Part shown: piece by piece, positions 27,140 to 37,974 of the stretch
Layout of the letters: every line of letters begins with the position of its first letter
How positions within the stretch are numbered: position 1 is the first letter of the stretch
IMG/VR virus record: IMGVR_UViG_3300034101_004588
Span: 1-64,000 of that record
Source: a virus
Reading direction: 5' to 3' (one strand)
DNA: 64,000 bases
Notes under the pieces: model-generated
Databases searched by the model: none
Seen by the model: the letters and a program-made list of their open reading frames with translations, nothing else
Told to the model about the DNA's origin: nothing
Program-made: the position numbers and the translations under genes

Positions 27140-30100
27140 ATGGCAGCTTATAACATATCATTATCAGGCAGTTGGCCTAATGAGAAATACATCATAAAAC
27201 TCAATCCCGCTGAGATAGATGTAAGGTTGCCTTTTTATTTCGGACATATGCATTTTGGGTTTTATTGGGCAGAAGAAAATAATATTTTAGTAGATCCTCT
27301 TAATTCTTCTTTTGTTGTATACAATTCAACCGTAGGTTTAAGTGCTAATGCAGAAGCTTACTATAATAATGCAGGGGATTTAAACATTAAACCTAAAACA
27401 GATTTAATTTATGAATGGGATCCTTTACCTTTAAGACAATTAGATTATGGAGAGGTTTTTGGTAATGTTACTTTGACCAAAATAGATCAAAATACTATTT
27501 CTGCCTATGGAGGATTAGTATATCCTACGCATTTATTTTTATATCCTTTGTCTAGCTGGAAAATACCCAATTTTGCACCTAAAGTAGAAAATTATCAAAC
27601 AGTTACAGTTAATACAACAGGAGAATTTGTATCTTTTTATAGGGGTATAAGTTCTTCTTTAGTTAGTTCAGTTAACACAGAATTAACTACCCCTTTAGTG
27701 ACCTCTATTTATTACATAAGCACAGCTTCTTATGTTTCCGGGTTTGATAATTTTTCTACGTTAAGAGGATTTATTTCTTCAAATTCTAGTTCTTGGGTTT
27801 ATCAATTAACTTCTACTACAAATAGTATATCGAGTATAACTTTTTATATTTCTTCAAATTTTATAAATTATTTTATAGATGAAATAAGTTTAAATAATTT
27901 TATAAATTTTAGCAATTTTTATTTAAATTTAAGTTCTTCTTTATATAGATATCCTTCTTCAATAAATTATAGTGTATCAAGTATAGTTTTAACTGGGTAT
28001 ACTTTTAATTTACAAACTTCTACAGTTTTATTAAGCGGTTTAGATTATACCTATGTTGCTTATGATGGAGGCAGAGTTTTAAAGGGGCTTCACAATACCT
28101 ATCTTTCTCTTCCACCAAATACAAATAGATTGATAAGACCTGGTGGAATTAGTACCATAACCTATCAAGTATGTGCTTTAGAAACTTACGGGAACCGTTC
28201 AATTATAAAATATGATTTATTTGATCCTCGAGAATATTCTTTTATCTTAGGGGCTCCTGGAGCCAAAATAAAAAGAGATACTTTATCAATAGCTTATGAT
28301 TTGGTTTATAATAGTTTCTTGAATGATACTGTTTATCCTTTAAGTGAAACTGAAAATACCCCCTATAGAATTGGTCAGGATTTTGATGACTTGGATATAA
28401 TTGATTTAGGTACAATTAACAGTTCTAGTATAATGAGAACTGAAATAAACAATCAAAGAGTGACTTTTCAGTTATTACAGTCAACTGTAAATTTAGATAT
28501 ATCATTACAAGATACTCGCAATTGTGTTGTTAGTGCCGTTGTATATTATGACGTTCCTTCATTTTATTATTTTAAAGCTTTTCAAGAATTTGGTGTTACT
28601 TATTCTTCACCTATATCTGGGTTATCTGGAAGAGATTTAAGGTTAAAATATGTTTTAGAAAAACCTTATGATCATCAAGGATTATCTTTACAAAATAGTG
28701 TTTCTACATTATTTTTAAACACAACCTTAGTTCCTTTAAATTCTTCTATAGATTGGAATTCTCATAATGGAAGAATAACTTGGTCTAGTAAAAATCCATC
28801 TTATTATTATACTTTCAAGAGTAGCTATTCGTCTAATAAAATAAAATTTACGGATCCAACCACATTAAATTTTTATTTAACTTCTCAACTTTTATCCAAG
28901 CAATTAGATGAATCTTCAGAAAATTATTTAGACCATAAAATTAAATTAAAATTCAATTCAACTATTTTTTCGGATTATGATATTATAGAAATGCCATTAA
29001 GAGATTATGCTTTTAATGATTTTATTCAATATAAATTGGAAAGACCATCAACCACTATAAACCCTTATTTGATATCTGCTTACTATGTAAAATCAGAAAC
29101 TTATACAAATTCATTTACTTCTATACAAGATTTGAATATTGGTTTACAATCTTTAAACTCTTTAATATATGAATTGTCTTCAATCACAATTATAGAAAAT
29201 GTTTCCTCTGTTTACTATGCTGGATATGCTTACAAAGAGCCTTATGATATTATAAAATCACCTTTGGTTCCGGCTATAAGCGGAGCTGAATTGTTAGTTG
29301 ATGTATTTTTATCGGAAAGTGGTGGAGTATTTTCTATCCGACCAGCTTTAAGTACTTTGCATGGATACTTTGATGCATTTTGGGCAACCACTGTTCCAAT
29401 AGATCAAGAGTATGATCCGAAATATTACAAAGAACCTTTAACTATAACTGAATTATTTGAAGATAAAAATTCTATTATAACAACAGTTGCTTATTTAACT
29501 TCAGAAGAAAATGATCCGGGAAGAGACTTGACACAGTCTGATATTGTATGGACAATTATTCCTAATGTAACCGGAATAACCGCGGTTAATTTAACCCCAA
29601 TATTTAACACAGCTGAAAGTTTAGATGACATTATCAATTATGATGCTTTCCAAGATTCTACAGCTTTTATTGAATTTGGAAAAGTATATAATTTTAATTC
29701 GACTCATACTATTAAATTGTCTGGATATGCAGACACTCCATTGTCTGTTATTTTATCTTCTTTAAAATACGGACTAACTGCAGAAGTTTTTACAGACGAA
29801 AATTTATTTAACATATATGAAGAGAATAAAGTTTTACTAATTAATGAATATTTTCTAAATCAAAATAAAAGAAAAAAATTAAAAATTAATGCCTTCATAC
29901 CTTATTTTGAAAAAACATATTTTATTAGTCCTTCTGCTTCTTTATACTGGGATTGGAGTTATAATGGATTATCTACTATTGAAGATGAAGATGATATTTT
30001 ACCAGTATCTGCTTTTTATTATGATGAAAATCAGATAAAAACTTTATATGAACCTAATACACCTTTAAATAGCACCATTATTAGTAGTATCTTTTTTGAA

Positions 30101-32944
30101 ATAGATTCTGCAGAAACCTTAACAGAAGAATTTTATCCATTTGAAGCTAAAATATTTTTAACGGACGGAATTTCTATATCTGGAATTGCTTCATATGAAA
30201 TTAATACTTTTCCGTCTAAAGAAATATACAATCCAACATTTACAATATCTTATAGTGCATTTTCAGCAATATTTTTAGGTAATTCAGATTTTTTAAATGT
30301 TGTTACTAGACCAAACAACACGACAAATGCTTTTATATTTTCAGCAGTTGGTTTACAGACTGCTGATGTAAAAATATCGACTTTAAAATGGGGTATACAG
30401 AAAAATGGAGAGGATATTGATATATACAATGTAGCTACAGAAGCTTTGACCGCGGACACTACAAACATTTATATCATAGAGGATTTAACTTTTTATGATT
30501 TAATTTCTTCACCTTTAACAGAATACATTTCTCTGAGTTATACAGATACAGATATTTTGTATCAAAATTTAAGTTCATCTCTTATAGGTTTTTCTTCTGT
30601 AGAATTATCTACACCAAAAGTTACTAGCATATATAGCGTAATTTCTGTATCCAATGCTTTTACAACTGATAGCCAAATTTTAATAAACGAATTAATATCT
30701 AGTACATCAAATTGGTTACAGAGTTCGGTTTTTATAGATACAAATTTAGTTCCTAATATAACAACTATAAATTATATTTTTTCTTCTAATCAAACAAATT
30801 CTTTTATAGATCTAAATGAATTACTAAATTTTCAGATAGACACAACACCTTATCTTTTATTGAGTTCTGTGTTTTATACACCAGCTACCAGTATAACATA
30901 CCAAATCACCTCTTTGCAATTTTCAAACGATTTAAAAGATGTAAAAATAACTTTAAGTGCTGAAAATGTATTAATTCCTGGTTGGGATGTATTATATAGC
31001 TTTGAATCTAAAGCAGACGTTAATATATGGCCTGTTAATCAATTTTCTCCTTTCAAAAATTTAAAAATAGAAATACAACCCTTACATTATTGGACTGGTA
31101 AAAAGGTTTTTATAACACCATTGACTGGAACACCTCAGCCTATATTAAATTCAGTTTACGGTAATCGTACTTTAAACTCTCAAGAATTTATAGTAAATTT
31201 AAAAAACATTACCCCGGATAATTCTGAAGGAGACTTAGATGCAGTATATTTTGCAACTTTAAGAACTGTGTTTAATGAAACCACTACTGTTAATTATTCT
31301 ATAACATCTGCTCAAACGCGACTGTTTGCAGAAGAAGACAGTTTACAGGATTTTATAATAGAAACAGATAAAATAAATTGGGTTTTAAGTTCTTATGCTT
31401 ATAATATTACAGATTCTTCTTATATATCTGCAGTCTACTTTACATTGTCTTCTGTACAAACTCAGCAATTTAGTTTATCAGAAAGTTATTTAACATTTTT
31501 AGACAGTAACAATTATTGGTTTATAACAAATATAGAAATAAACGAACCAGTAGAATCCGCTTATTTAACAACGGTATATTTTACAGATTCTGCTATTGGA
31601 ACCTTTACTGCAAAAGAATCTGGAGAATTATTAGGTTTATTTAATTATCTTACATCTTCAGAAATATCTTCTACTTTAATAAGCTATACCACATCTATCA
31701 GTAATATTCTAACTTCAATTGAAGTAAAATATAATACATGGAATTATTACGTAATTAATGCAACTTTAAGTGATTACGAAATTACAATACAAAATAACAG
31801 TCCTTATTTTTCTATTGTAGATATAACCACTTCTTTTACGCCCTTTATTCCACCAACAACAGCTATTGAATATGCTATCAGTGCTATAGACTCACAAAGA
31901 TTTATAGAAGCAACTGCTTTAGAAGCTTTTCTGAATGATACAACACAATATTGGTTTATAAGCTCTATTGATTTAGAAATTTTATCAGATACACAAATTT
32001 TAACCTCTTTAAATTATGTAGTATGTTCTGTTGGTTCTAGTCTGTTTGAAGAATTATCAGATTACAATATTTTTATAGATAATAATGATAATTATACTTT
32101 TATAACTAGTATCACAACAGCCACAGTTCAAGAATTTGCAGATAAAATTTTATTGGAAGAAGTGGGTGGTAATGTTGATATACAATTAGACATAAATTAT
32201 CAATATGAATCTTTATTTACTAGAAATGGAATGCCTTTGTATGTAACAGCTTTTAATGCATTTTTCCCGGAAAGAATGGGTTCTACGTTTTTATCTTTAA
32301 ATCCTTTATCTAGTAATTTAGAAACTTTAACTTTTCCCATTATTGCCGAAACTATATCTTTTTCTAGATATCCATCTTTATCAACAACTCCTACAGAACT
32401 GCAAAAATCAATAAATCCTAAAATAATCCCATACAACAACTTCAGGTTTGTTTTTTATCCAGAAATGAGAGAAATGGATGTAGATGAAAATCAACGAGTT
32501 ATAAGCATAAAACAAATTATAGAAAGTAAACCTTTAAACTCTCCGAATGAAATAAATTATGAATTAAGTACTGTTATATATACTTTAAGTTCAGAATATT
32601 GGGTTTCTACAGCTACAATAGATGCTACTAACCAAACGACTGACGTTTTTAATTTAAATGTAGGTGACGGGTTTGATCCTTTAACTGTATCAGATTTTGA
32701 AATTACTTCTTTAGTATTATCAGCGTCTGCTTTAATAGCTACTCGTATACCACCAGAAACCTTTAGCAATTACAGTTTAGAACAATATGAAGAAGAAAGA
32801 GAATTATGGGAAATTATATATATTCCAATCGAAGCTAATGAAAGAATTCCGTACAAATTTATGGGGACAAAATTCTTCTTGCCGATAAATATTAACAATA
32901 GACCTTTAATCACACAAGATAATAGAGCTATTATTTTTGAATAA
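27140..32944 (+). CDS. Giant repeat-containing virion protein (1934 aa)
   Basis: The longest complete gene here; beta-rich, dominated by Ser, Thr, Tyr, Ile and Asn. It carries a divergent repeat of about 50 residues, present in at least ten copies in five blocks (near nt 27690-27990, 29070-29230, 30570-30960, 31270-32130, 32540-32730). The core is I-x-x-I/V-Y-Y/F-x-I/L-S-S, then F, L-x-x-F-I, and Y-W-F/V-I-S-S. Between blocks are other Ig- or PKD-like parts (SASLYWDWSYNG). The next gene carries one more unit. No transmembrane, signal or catalytic motif is seen. It may form a long baseplate-attached fibre or whisker. I do not recognise the family. Confidence 0.7.
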   Translation: MAAYNISLSGSWPNEKYIIKLNPAEIDVRLPFYFGHMHFGFYWAEENNILVDPLNSSFVVYNSTVGLSANAEAYYNNAGDLNIKPKTDLIYEWDPLPLRQLDYGEVFGNVTLTKIDQNTISAYGGLVYPTHLFLYPLSSWKIPNFAPKVENYQTVTVNTTGEFVSFYRGISSSLVSSVNTELTTPLVTSIYYISTASYVSGFDNFSTLRGFISSNSSSWVYQLTSTTNSISSITFYISSNFINYFIDEISLNNFINFSNFYLNLSSSLYRYPSSINYSVSSIVLTGYTFNLQTSTVLLSGLDYTYVAYDGGRVLKGLHNTYLSLPPNTNRLIRPGGISTITYQVCALETYGNRSIIKYDLFDPREYSFILGAPGAKIKRDTLSIAYDLVYNSFLNDTVYPLSETENTPYRIGQDFDDLDIIDLGTINSSSIMRTEINNQRVTFQLLQSTVNLDISLQDTRNCVVSAVVYYDVPSFYYFKAFQEFGVTYSSPISGLSGRDLRLKYVLEKPYDHQGLSLQNSVSTLFLNTTLVPLNSSIDWNSHNGRITWSSKNPSYYYTFKSSYSSNKIKFTDPTTLNFYLTSQLLSKQLDESSENYLDHKIKLKFNSTIFSDYDIIEMPLRDYAFNDFIQYKLERPSTTINPYLISAYYVKSETYTNSFTSIQDLNIGLQSLNSLIYELSSITIIENVSSVYYAGYAYKEPYDIIKSPLVPAISGAELLVDVFLSESGGVFSIRPALSTLHGYFDAFWATTVPIDQEYDPKYYKEPLTITELFEDKNSIITTVAYLTSEENDPGRDLTQSDIVWTIIPNVTGITAVNLTPIFNTAESLDDIINYDAFQDSTAFIEFGKVYNFNSTHTIKLSGYADTPLSVILSSLKYGLTAEVFTDENLFNIYEENKVLLINEYFLNQNKRKKLKINAFIPYFEKTYFISPSASLYWDWSYNGLSTIEDEDDILPVSAFYYDENQIKTLYEPNTPLNSTIISSIFFEIDSAETLTEEFYPFEAKIFLTDGISISGIASYEINTFPSKEIYNPTFTISYSAFSAIFLGNSDFLNVVTRPNNTTNAFIFSAVGLQTADVKISTLKWGIQKNGEDIDIYNVATEALTADTTNIYIIEDLTFYDLISSPLTEYISLSYTDTDILYQNLSSSLIGFSSVELSTPKVTSIYSVISVSNAFTTDSQILINELISSTSNWLQSSVFIDTNLVPNITTINYIFSSNQTNSFIDLNELLNFQIDTTPYLLLSSVFYTPATSITYQITSLQFSNDLKDVKITLSAENVLIPGWDVLYSFESKADVNIWPVNQFSPFKNLKIEIQPLHYWTGKKVFITPLTGTPQPILNSVYGNRTLNSQEFIVNLKNITPDNSEGDLDAVYFATLRTVFNETTTVNYSITSAQTRLFAEEDSLQDFIIETDKINWVLSSYAYNITDSSYISAVYFTLSSVQTQQFSLSESYLTFLDSNNYWFITNIEINEPVESAYLTTVYFTDSAIGTFTAKESGELLGLFNYLTSSEISSTLISYTTSISNILTSIEVKYNTWNYYVINATLSDYEITIQNNSPYFSIVDITTSFTPFIPPTTAIEYAISAIDSQRFIEATALEAFLNDTTQYWFISSIDLEILSDTQILTSLNYVVCSVGSSLFEELSDYNIFIDNNDNYTFITSITTATVQEFADKILLEEVGGNVDIQLDINYQYESLFTRNGMPLYVTAFNAFFPERMGSTFLSLNPLSSNLETLTFPIIAETISFSRYPSLSTTPTELQKSINPKIIPYNNFRFVFYPEMREMDVDENQRVISIKQIIESKPLNSPNEINYELSTVIYTLSSEYWVSTATIDATNQTTDVFNLNVGDGFDPLTVSDFEITSLVLSASALIATRIPPETFSNYSLEQYEEERELWEIIYIPIEANERIPYKFMGTKFFLPININNRPLITQDNRAIIFE

Positions 32945-32947
32945 CAT

Positions 32948-35155
32948 ATGGATGAATATATAACAATAAGAGATTTGAATAATGCCGTTGCATTGAGTTC
33001 TTTAGATCTAATACCAGTCGTAATAGGTTTGTCTGATCCAAACAATTTACAACCAGAAACAAGAAACGCTACTTTAAATCAACTCAAGAATTTTATTAAC
33101 TCTGTTAACCAAAATTATGAAATTTCTACTTTAAGTGTTACAGACTCCGCAACGATAGCAGGTAATGTAGGTATTGGTAGTGTAAATCCTATAGCAAAAT
33201 TATACGTGGACGGAAACGTCATTGTTAGTGGTACTTTAAGTGCTTTAAGCGGATTTTATTCTTACAGCACAGATTACATTAGTACTAGTTCTTTGTTTGT
33301 ATCAGCAGGTTCTGCAGTAGGACTAACTGTAAAACAGGACTGGGAATATCCAATAGCTCAGTTTTTAGACGGAAATGATATAGTTTTACATATTGATGCA
33401 AGATCTGAATACGAAAAAAGAGTAGGCATTAGAACAAGTACTCCTAATGAAGTTTTAACCGTTTTAGGAAACATTAGTAGTAACTCTTTTATATATTCAA
33501 AAGATACAGAGACCTCTAGAAGTTATTCTTTAAGTTCTGCTATTTGGAATCAATTATCTTCTGAAGGAAATATTTTATTAAATACAAATTCAACTAGTGG
33601 AATTACAATTATAGGAAATGAAAGTTCAAATACCTATATAAACGGAGATGTATTTATTAATACAAATTTATCAGCAGTTAGTACCGTAATTGGTAATCCT
33701 TTCGGAGAAGTTTATATTCAAGGACTAACAAATCTTACTAATGTTAGTATCTCTGGTGACATATTTATCAATCAAGAAGAAAGCTTAAATACTTTTACTC
33801 TTGGAAATGTATCAGCTGAAAATTTATTTTTGGGTAACAATACCCTGAGTGGTAAAAATGAAATAATCGGCGATTTAATTATAAATGATGATGGAGATGG
33901 AGATTTATTTGTTGGGACTCTTACTAATACAGGTTCTATAAATATAGGAAATTCCGGAAATCGAATAAACATCAAAGCTGGTGAAATGTCAATTGGTAAT
34001 GTAGATGTTAGCGATACAATTACTTTAACCTTTACAGCAACAGAAGATATAGATGGTTACTTTTTAGAAAATGATACATCTAATTGGCTCACAAGTAGTG
34101 TTGATATCGTAGAATTTGATGTAGATGGTGTAACTCCCTTGGTGCCACCTTTAACAAATATTAATTTTTCAGAATATGTTGATGTCAATATTTTAAGTTA
34201 CAACATTAATAACCAAACTATGGTGTATGGTAGTAGTGCTATATTCATGGATGTACAAGGAAAAACCTTAGGTATACATGGTTATGAAAATTTAAATTTA
34301 AATACTTTAGGTGAAGGTTCTGTGTATGTTGGTAATGATTTTAGTAGTATTTTCTTAGGAGCTCCTAATATTAACATCAACAACAATAACAAAGGATTTG
34401 CAACTAGTATTAATTCTTCTTTTAGTAGTGGAGATGTTTTTATAGGTAATCCAGACGGATTATTAGTAACTCAAGGAGAAACTTATATCAATTCTCCTTC
34501 TGGTTTAGATACTTTTATTGGCAACATTAGTTCAGTTGTTCGCATAACCAATCTTTCAATTTTTGGTGGTTTAACTGCAGACCTTTTTGGAGATTTTGGT
34601 ATTAATAATTTGTCTTCTGTAAATGTAAGATCTTCTTTCTTTTATGGTGACGGATCTAACATTAATCCTGTAGGCTCTTTATACTTTAATAATACATCTT
34701 ATAATACAGCTTTATACTATACCTCTAAACCTACTTCATTATATAACAGTTTGAGTACTGGTTATAACAATATATTTTTAGGATTAAGTGCTGGATTATA
34801 TAATCAAAACAATCTTAATAGTGTTTTTATAGGAAAAGAAACTGGTTTATATTCTGTTTCTGGGTCTAATAATTTTGCTATAGGTTTATCATGCCAACCT
34901 TACAATTATAACAATGTAGTATTGTTAGGTAATTATGCAGAAGCATCTCAAGATAATAGTGTAATAATAGGTTCTTTAACTAATCCAGTTACGACTACTA
35001 TTATGGGAGATTTGTCTGTAGCAGACAGATTTAGATTCAATTCCATTACAGCAACATTAACAACATTTTCTCAACCGGTAACTGCAACCGGAGATTTTAT
35101 GGTCTTAAATATTAATGGCAATAATAGAGCTATAAGATTGTGGCAATACGAATAA
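32948..35155 (+). CDS. Tail fibre protein with VGIGxxxP and head-type repeats
   Basis: A 735-aa fibre-like protein. It has VGIGSVNPIAKLYVDGNVIV near residue 75 and VGIRTSTPNEVLTVLGNIS near 160, then many short Asn/Gly repeats resembling trimeric beta-rolls (IGNESSNTYINGDVFINTN; FIGNPDGLLVTQGETYINSP). One copy of the repeat of the preceding 1934-aa protein lies near residues 355-395 (DGYFLENDTSNWLTSSV). The C-terminus has IFLGLSAGLYNQNNLNSVFI, a pattern like the N-T-A-I-G-Y-Q-A-L fibre repeat, and ends without an obvious self-cleaving chaperone domain. It starts 3 nt after the giant gene, so the two are probably co-translated and may form one structure. Confidence 0.75.
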   Translation: MDEYITIRDLNNAVALSSLDLIPVVIGLSDPNNLQPETRNATLNQLKNFINSVNQNYEISTLSVTDSATIAGNVGIGSVNPIAKLYVDGNVIVSGTLSALSGFYSYSTDYISTSSLFVSAGSAVGLTVKQDWEYPIAQFLDGNDIVLHIDARSEYEKRVGIRTSTPNEVLTVLGNISSNSFIYSKDTETSRSYSLSSAIWNQLSSEGNILLNTNSTSGITIIGNESSNTYINGDVFINTNLSAVSTVIGNPFGEVYIQGLTNLTNVSISGDIFINQEESLNTFTLGNVSAENLFLGNNTLSGKNEIIGDLIINDDGDGDLFVGTLTNTGSINIGNSGNRINIKAGEMSIGNVDVSDTITLTFTATEDIDGYFLENDTSNWLTSSVDIVEFDVDGVTPLVPPLTNINFSEYVDVNILSYNINNQTMVYGSSAIFMDVQGKTLGIHGYENLNLNTLGEGSVYVGNDFSSIFLGAPNININNNNKGFATSINSSFSSGDVFIGNPDGLLVTQGETYINSPSGLDTFIGNISSVVRITNLSIFGGLTADLFGDFGINNLSSVNVRSSFFYGDGSNINPVGSLYFNNTSYNTALYYTSKPTSLYNSLSTGYNNIFLGLSAGLYNQNNLNSVFIGKETGLYSVSGSNNFAIGLSCQPYNYNNVVLLGNYAEASQDNSVIIGSLTNPVTTTIMGDLSVADRFRFNSITATLTTFSQPVTATGDFMVLNINGNNRAIRLWQYE

Positions 35156-35159
35156 TATT

Positions 35160-35285
35160 ATGGGGTTAGAAATATATCTTCAAGACACTACAGTATTAGC
35201 TGGAACTTCTTTGACTACAAGTGTTTCTAGCTTAATTTTAAGTATAAATGGTCAAAATTTCAGAGTTCCTTTACTTCCAATTTAA
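35160..35285 (+). CDS. Small beta-rich protein (41 aa)
   Basis: Starts 4 nt after the fibre gene stop and ends 34 nt before the next gene. The product begins MGLEIYLQDTTVLAGTSLTT and ends LSINGQNFRVPLLPI, alternating polar and hydrophobic residues as in a small beta-hairpin. Its position in a tightly packed operon and normal codon use support it, though at 41 residues chance remains possible. Function unknown. Confidence 0.4.
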   Translation: MGLEIYLQDTTVLAGTSLTTSVSSLILSINGQNFRVPLLPI

Positions 35286-35319
35286 TGGTAATTATTGGTT
35301 GTTTCAATAATTATTATTA

Positions 35320-37398
35320 ATGGCATCTTTACCTATAACTATTACAGGCAAACAAATACAGCCTAGATTGTATATTTCTACCTATTTTGCTTTAACCGGC
35401 CAGGAAGTATTTTTTCAATTAGAATTGCCTCAAACAACTTCTGGTGATTTGAAAATAAAAAAAGTTAATCTAGATCCGGGTGAAGATCTAAATTTTAATC
35501 TTGATATATCTCCTAATACCAAATTACCAGATAATATAAAATATAGATATAAAGAAGCTGGAGATTATTTTATTTCATTTACAGTAACGTATAATAACAA
35601 TTCTACAAGAAAGTTTGAATTAGATGTACCGGTAAAAGTATTTGAATCTTGGCTTTCTTTTGATCAAAATGATATTCGTATTTTAGGAGAAAATATTTTA
35701 CAATTACCTTATAGTTTTGATGAATTAAAAATAAATCCTAATGAATTTGGAGTTGCAGATATATTTAACAATTCCATTTTAAAATTAAATGAATGTTTAG
35801 AATACCTTAAATCAAATGCTCGAACTTTAAATTCAACTTGTCCAAGTTTATATTTTGGATGGTTAGGATGTAATAATTCAAGAAAGCTTGATGGAATAGT
35901 ATGGCATACTCAACATTATCGTTCAGAGTTTTTAAATTCTCCAGACTTTGCAACAAATACTGGAAGAAATTTCTTTAGAGATATTAGAGACGTAGCAGTC
36001 ACAGACAAGTATATATTTGTTTTAGACGGTCGTAATTTAAGAATTTTTAACAATACAAATAAACCATCTGAAATTGGATTTCGCAATAAAGCTGAAATAT
36101 TAGAAGCTATAACAAATCCGGTTTCTTTTGATATAAACGAGGATGGTACTGTTGTGTATTTGTTAGATTCTTTACAGAATAAAATATATCGTTTAGATAT
36201 AGATTATGATTTATCAAATACGCAATATGAAACTAGAGATCCTATAATATCTTTAACTTATACTATGGGAAGTTACGGAAAATTAGAACAACCAAATTCT
36301 TTTAATAATCCTACACAAATTAAATACATGAACGGTAATGTTTATGTATTAGATAGTAAAAATAAATGTGTAAAAATGTATACAGAAGATTTAAATTGGG
36401 TTCATACATATTTTACAGAAGCTTTTGTTAATAATTCTCCTATTTCAATGGCAATACAAAAAGATACTAATATAGTATACATTTTAACCTCAAATAGAGT
36501 GTATGTCTTTGATGAATTGTCTGATACACCTTATTCGGTTTTGAGACTCCCTCAAATACAAAACCAAAACATTAGACAGATATTTTTTGATGAAGCTGGA
36601 GAATTTTTTTACGTATTAGGAACCAAAAACATATTCAAATTTACAGCTTTAGGTTTGTATGTTGATTTTATGAATTTACCTTCTATTGGAAATTCTCAAT
36701 TTGTATACGCTAAAAGCGGTTACGGGCGTTCTCTTTATATAGCAACTAAATTATGTATATTACAAGTACAAGAAGTTGTTGATATTTTTGAAATTGGCAA
36801 AGGTTTAGATATAGATTATTGGTCTGAAAATCAATTAAGAGTGTATGAAGATGAATTAGCTCAGGATATTGCTTATAATAGATGTTTGTTCCGTTTATCT
36901 CAAAATATAAAAAATTTTAAAAATTCTTTAGAAGGTAAATTAATTTTAATTATGGAACAAACACCATTGGGTCGATTGACTTATTTTGGATTAATGCCTA
37001 TTAATGCTTCTAGGCGTCCAGCTTTACACACAGATGTAGAAAATAATAATTTATTTGTAGGATTAAACGAATTGCATGTCCCTGGAGTTTTAAATCGAGA
37101 ATTTTTGAAAATTTATGAATCTTTATTAAGTATAAAAAGATTTTTGGATGTTTCTGAAATGTATTTACAAAACAATAGTGATGGATTTACAAATGATTGC
37201 AACGGTCAATTTTGTTGGTCTTGGGAAGCTATGTCTACCTATAATGCTTCTTTGCCTATAGTTAGAATATGTAATATTAATCCCATTTCTTATCGAGAAT
37301 TACAAGCAGATTTTTCTAGTAATTACATGCCCTCTAAAAATTGGAATGCAGCAACTAGTAGATGTTGTGACAAAGTTAAAACCCCTTTAATGTCCTAA
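35320..37398 (+). CDS. Baseplate/fibre protein with Ig-like N-terminus and propeller repeats
   Basis: A 692-aa protein. Residues about 1-110 form an Ig/PKD-like domain (YKEAGDYFISFTVTYN). Residues about 215-480 hold NHL-like propeller blades: VAVTDKYIFVLDGRNLRIFN, DINEDGTVVYLLDSLQNKIY, IKYMNGNVYVLDSKNKCVKM, AIQKDTNIVYILTSNRVYVF and IFFDEAGEFFYVLGTKNIFK. The C-terminal 65 residues contain seven Cys (DCNGQFCW, RICNIN, SRCCDK), unusual for phage virion proteins and suggestive of metal or disulfide binding. It shares this plan with the 1403-aa and 1159-aa proteins in the same operon. No active site was found. Confidence 0.65.
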   Translation: MASLPITITGKQIQPRLYISTYFALTGQEVFFQLELPQTTSGDLKIKKVNLDPGEDLNFNLDISPNTKLPDNIKYRYKEAGDYFISFTVTYNNNSTRKFELDVPVKVFESWLSFDQNDIRILGENILQLPYSFDELKINPNEFGVADIFNNSILKLNECLEYLKSNARTLNSTCPSLYFGWLGCNNSRKLDGIVWHTQHYRSEFLNSPDFATNTGRNFFRDIRDVAVTDKYIFVLDGRNLRIFNNTNKPSEIGFRNKAEILEAITNPVSFDINEDGTVVYLLDSLQNKIYRLDIDYDLSNTQYETRDPIISLTYTMGSYGKLEQPNSFNNPTQIKYMNGNVYVLDSKNKCVKMYTEDLNWVHTYFTEAFVNNSPISMAIQKDTNIVYILTSNRVYVFDELSDTPYSVLRLPQIQNQNIRQIFFDEAGEFFYVLGTKNIFKFTALGLYVDFMNLPSIGNSQFVYAKSGYGRSLYIATKLCILQVQEVVDIFEIGKGLDIDYWSENQLRVYEDELAQDIAYNRCLFRLSQNIKNFKNSLEGKLILIMEQTPLGRLTYFGLMPINASRRPALHTDVENNNLFVGLNELHVPGVLNREFLKIYESLLSIKRFLDVSEMYLQNNSDGFTNDCNGQFCWSWEAMSTYNASLPIVRICNINPISYRELQADFSSNYMPSKNWNAATSRCCDKVKTPLMS

Positions 37399-37399
37399 A

Positions 37400-37972
37400 A
37401 TGAAAACTTATACTTTACTAGCTAATTTAAATGATAATTTTTCACAAACTCTATCATCTTTTGCACCTTGTTATTTTACAATTAATCCAGCAACTATTCC
37501 AAGTATATATATACCAAATAAAATTAGTAAAATAGTTTATAATTGGGGAGATGGTGTAATAGAAGAACAAATTTATAAACCTTCTTCTTTTTCTAAAATA
37601 TATGCTTCTGGAGTAATAGAAGATGGAGATCCTAGAAAATTTCAAAAAACCCATTCTTATAGTTTATCAAATCAACTTTTTAGATTTTTTAGACCGAGAA
37701 TAACAATTCATCAGTTTTCTACTTCTGCTGTTTATGAATATAGATTTTTATTAAGAATAGTTGCTCCTCAAATGGATGCTCGAACAGACAGTTATTTCAA
37801 AAGCGTACATTTAATAGATGCTAAAATGTTTGACAAAGACAATAAAATTTTATACATATTTGAAGGAAAAAATCCATTTCAAATGTTGCCAGTTGTAGTA
37901 GATTGGCAACGAAACCTTAAAGATTCAACGGTCACAGAAGGAGACGATTATAGAGTTTTTAATTTAAATTAA
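37400..37972 (+). CDS. Small PKD-like structural protein (190 aa)
   Basis: Single PKD-like domain: IVYNWGDGVIEEQIY near residue 50 is the W-G-D-G turn, followed by QKTHSYSLSNQLFRF near 83 (H-x-Y strand). The N-terminus is YTLLANLNDNFSQTLSSFAP. It starts 1 nt after the 692-aa gene and ends 2 nt before the next, so it is part of the same transcription and translation unit. PKD-like domains in tails usually act as spacers or surface contacts. The exact place in the virion is unknown. Confidence 0.6.
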   Translation: MKTYTLLANLNDNFSQTLSSFAPCYFTINPATIPSIYIPNKISKIVYNWGDGVIEEQIYKPSSFSKIYASGVIEDGDPRKFQKTHSYSLSNQLFRFFRPRITIHQFSTSAVYEYRFLLRIVAPQMDARTDSYFKSVHLIDAKMFDKDNKILYIFEGKNPFQMLPVVVDWQRNLKDSTVTEGDDYRVFNLN

Positions 37973-37974
37973 TT

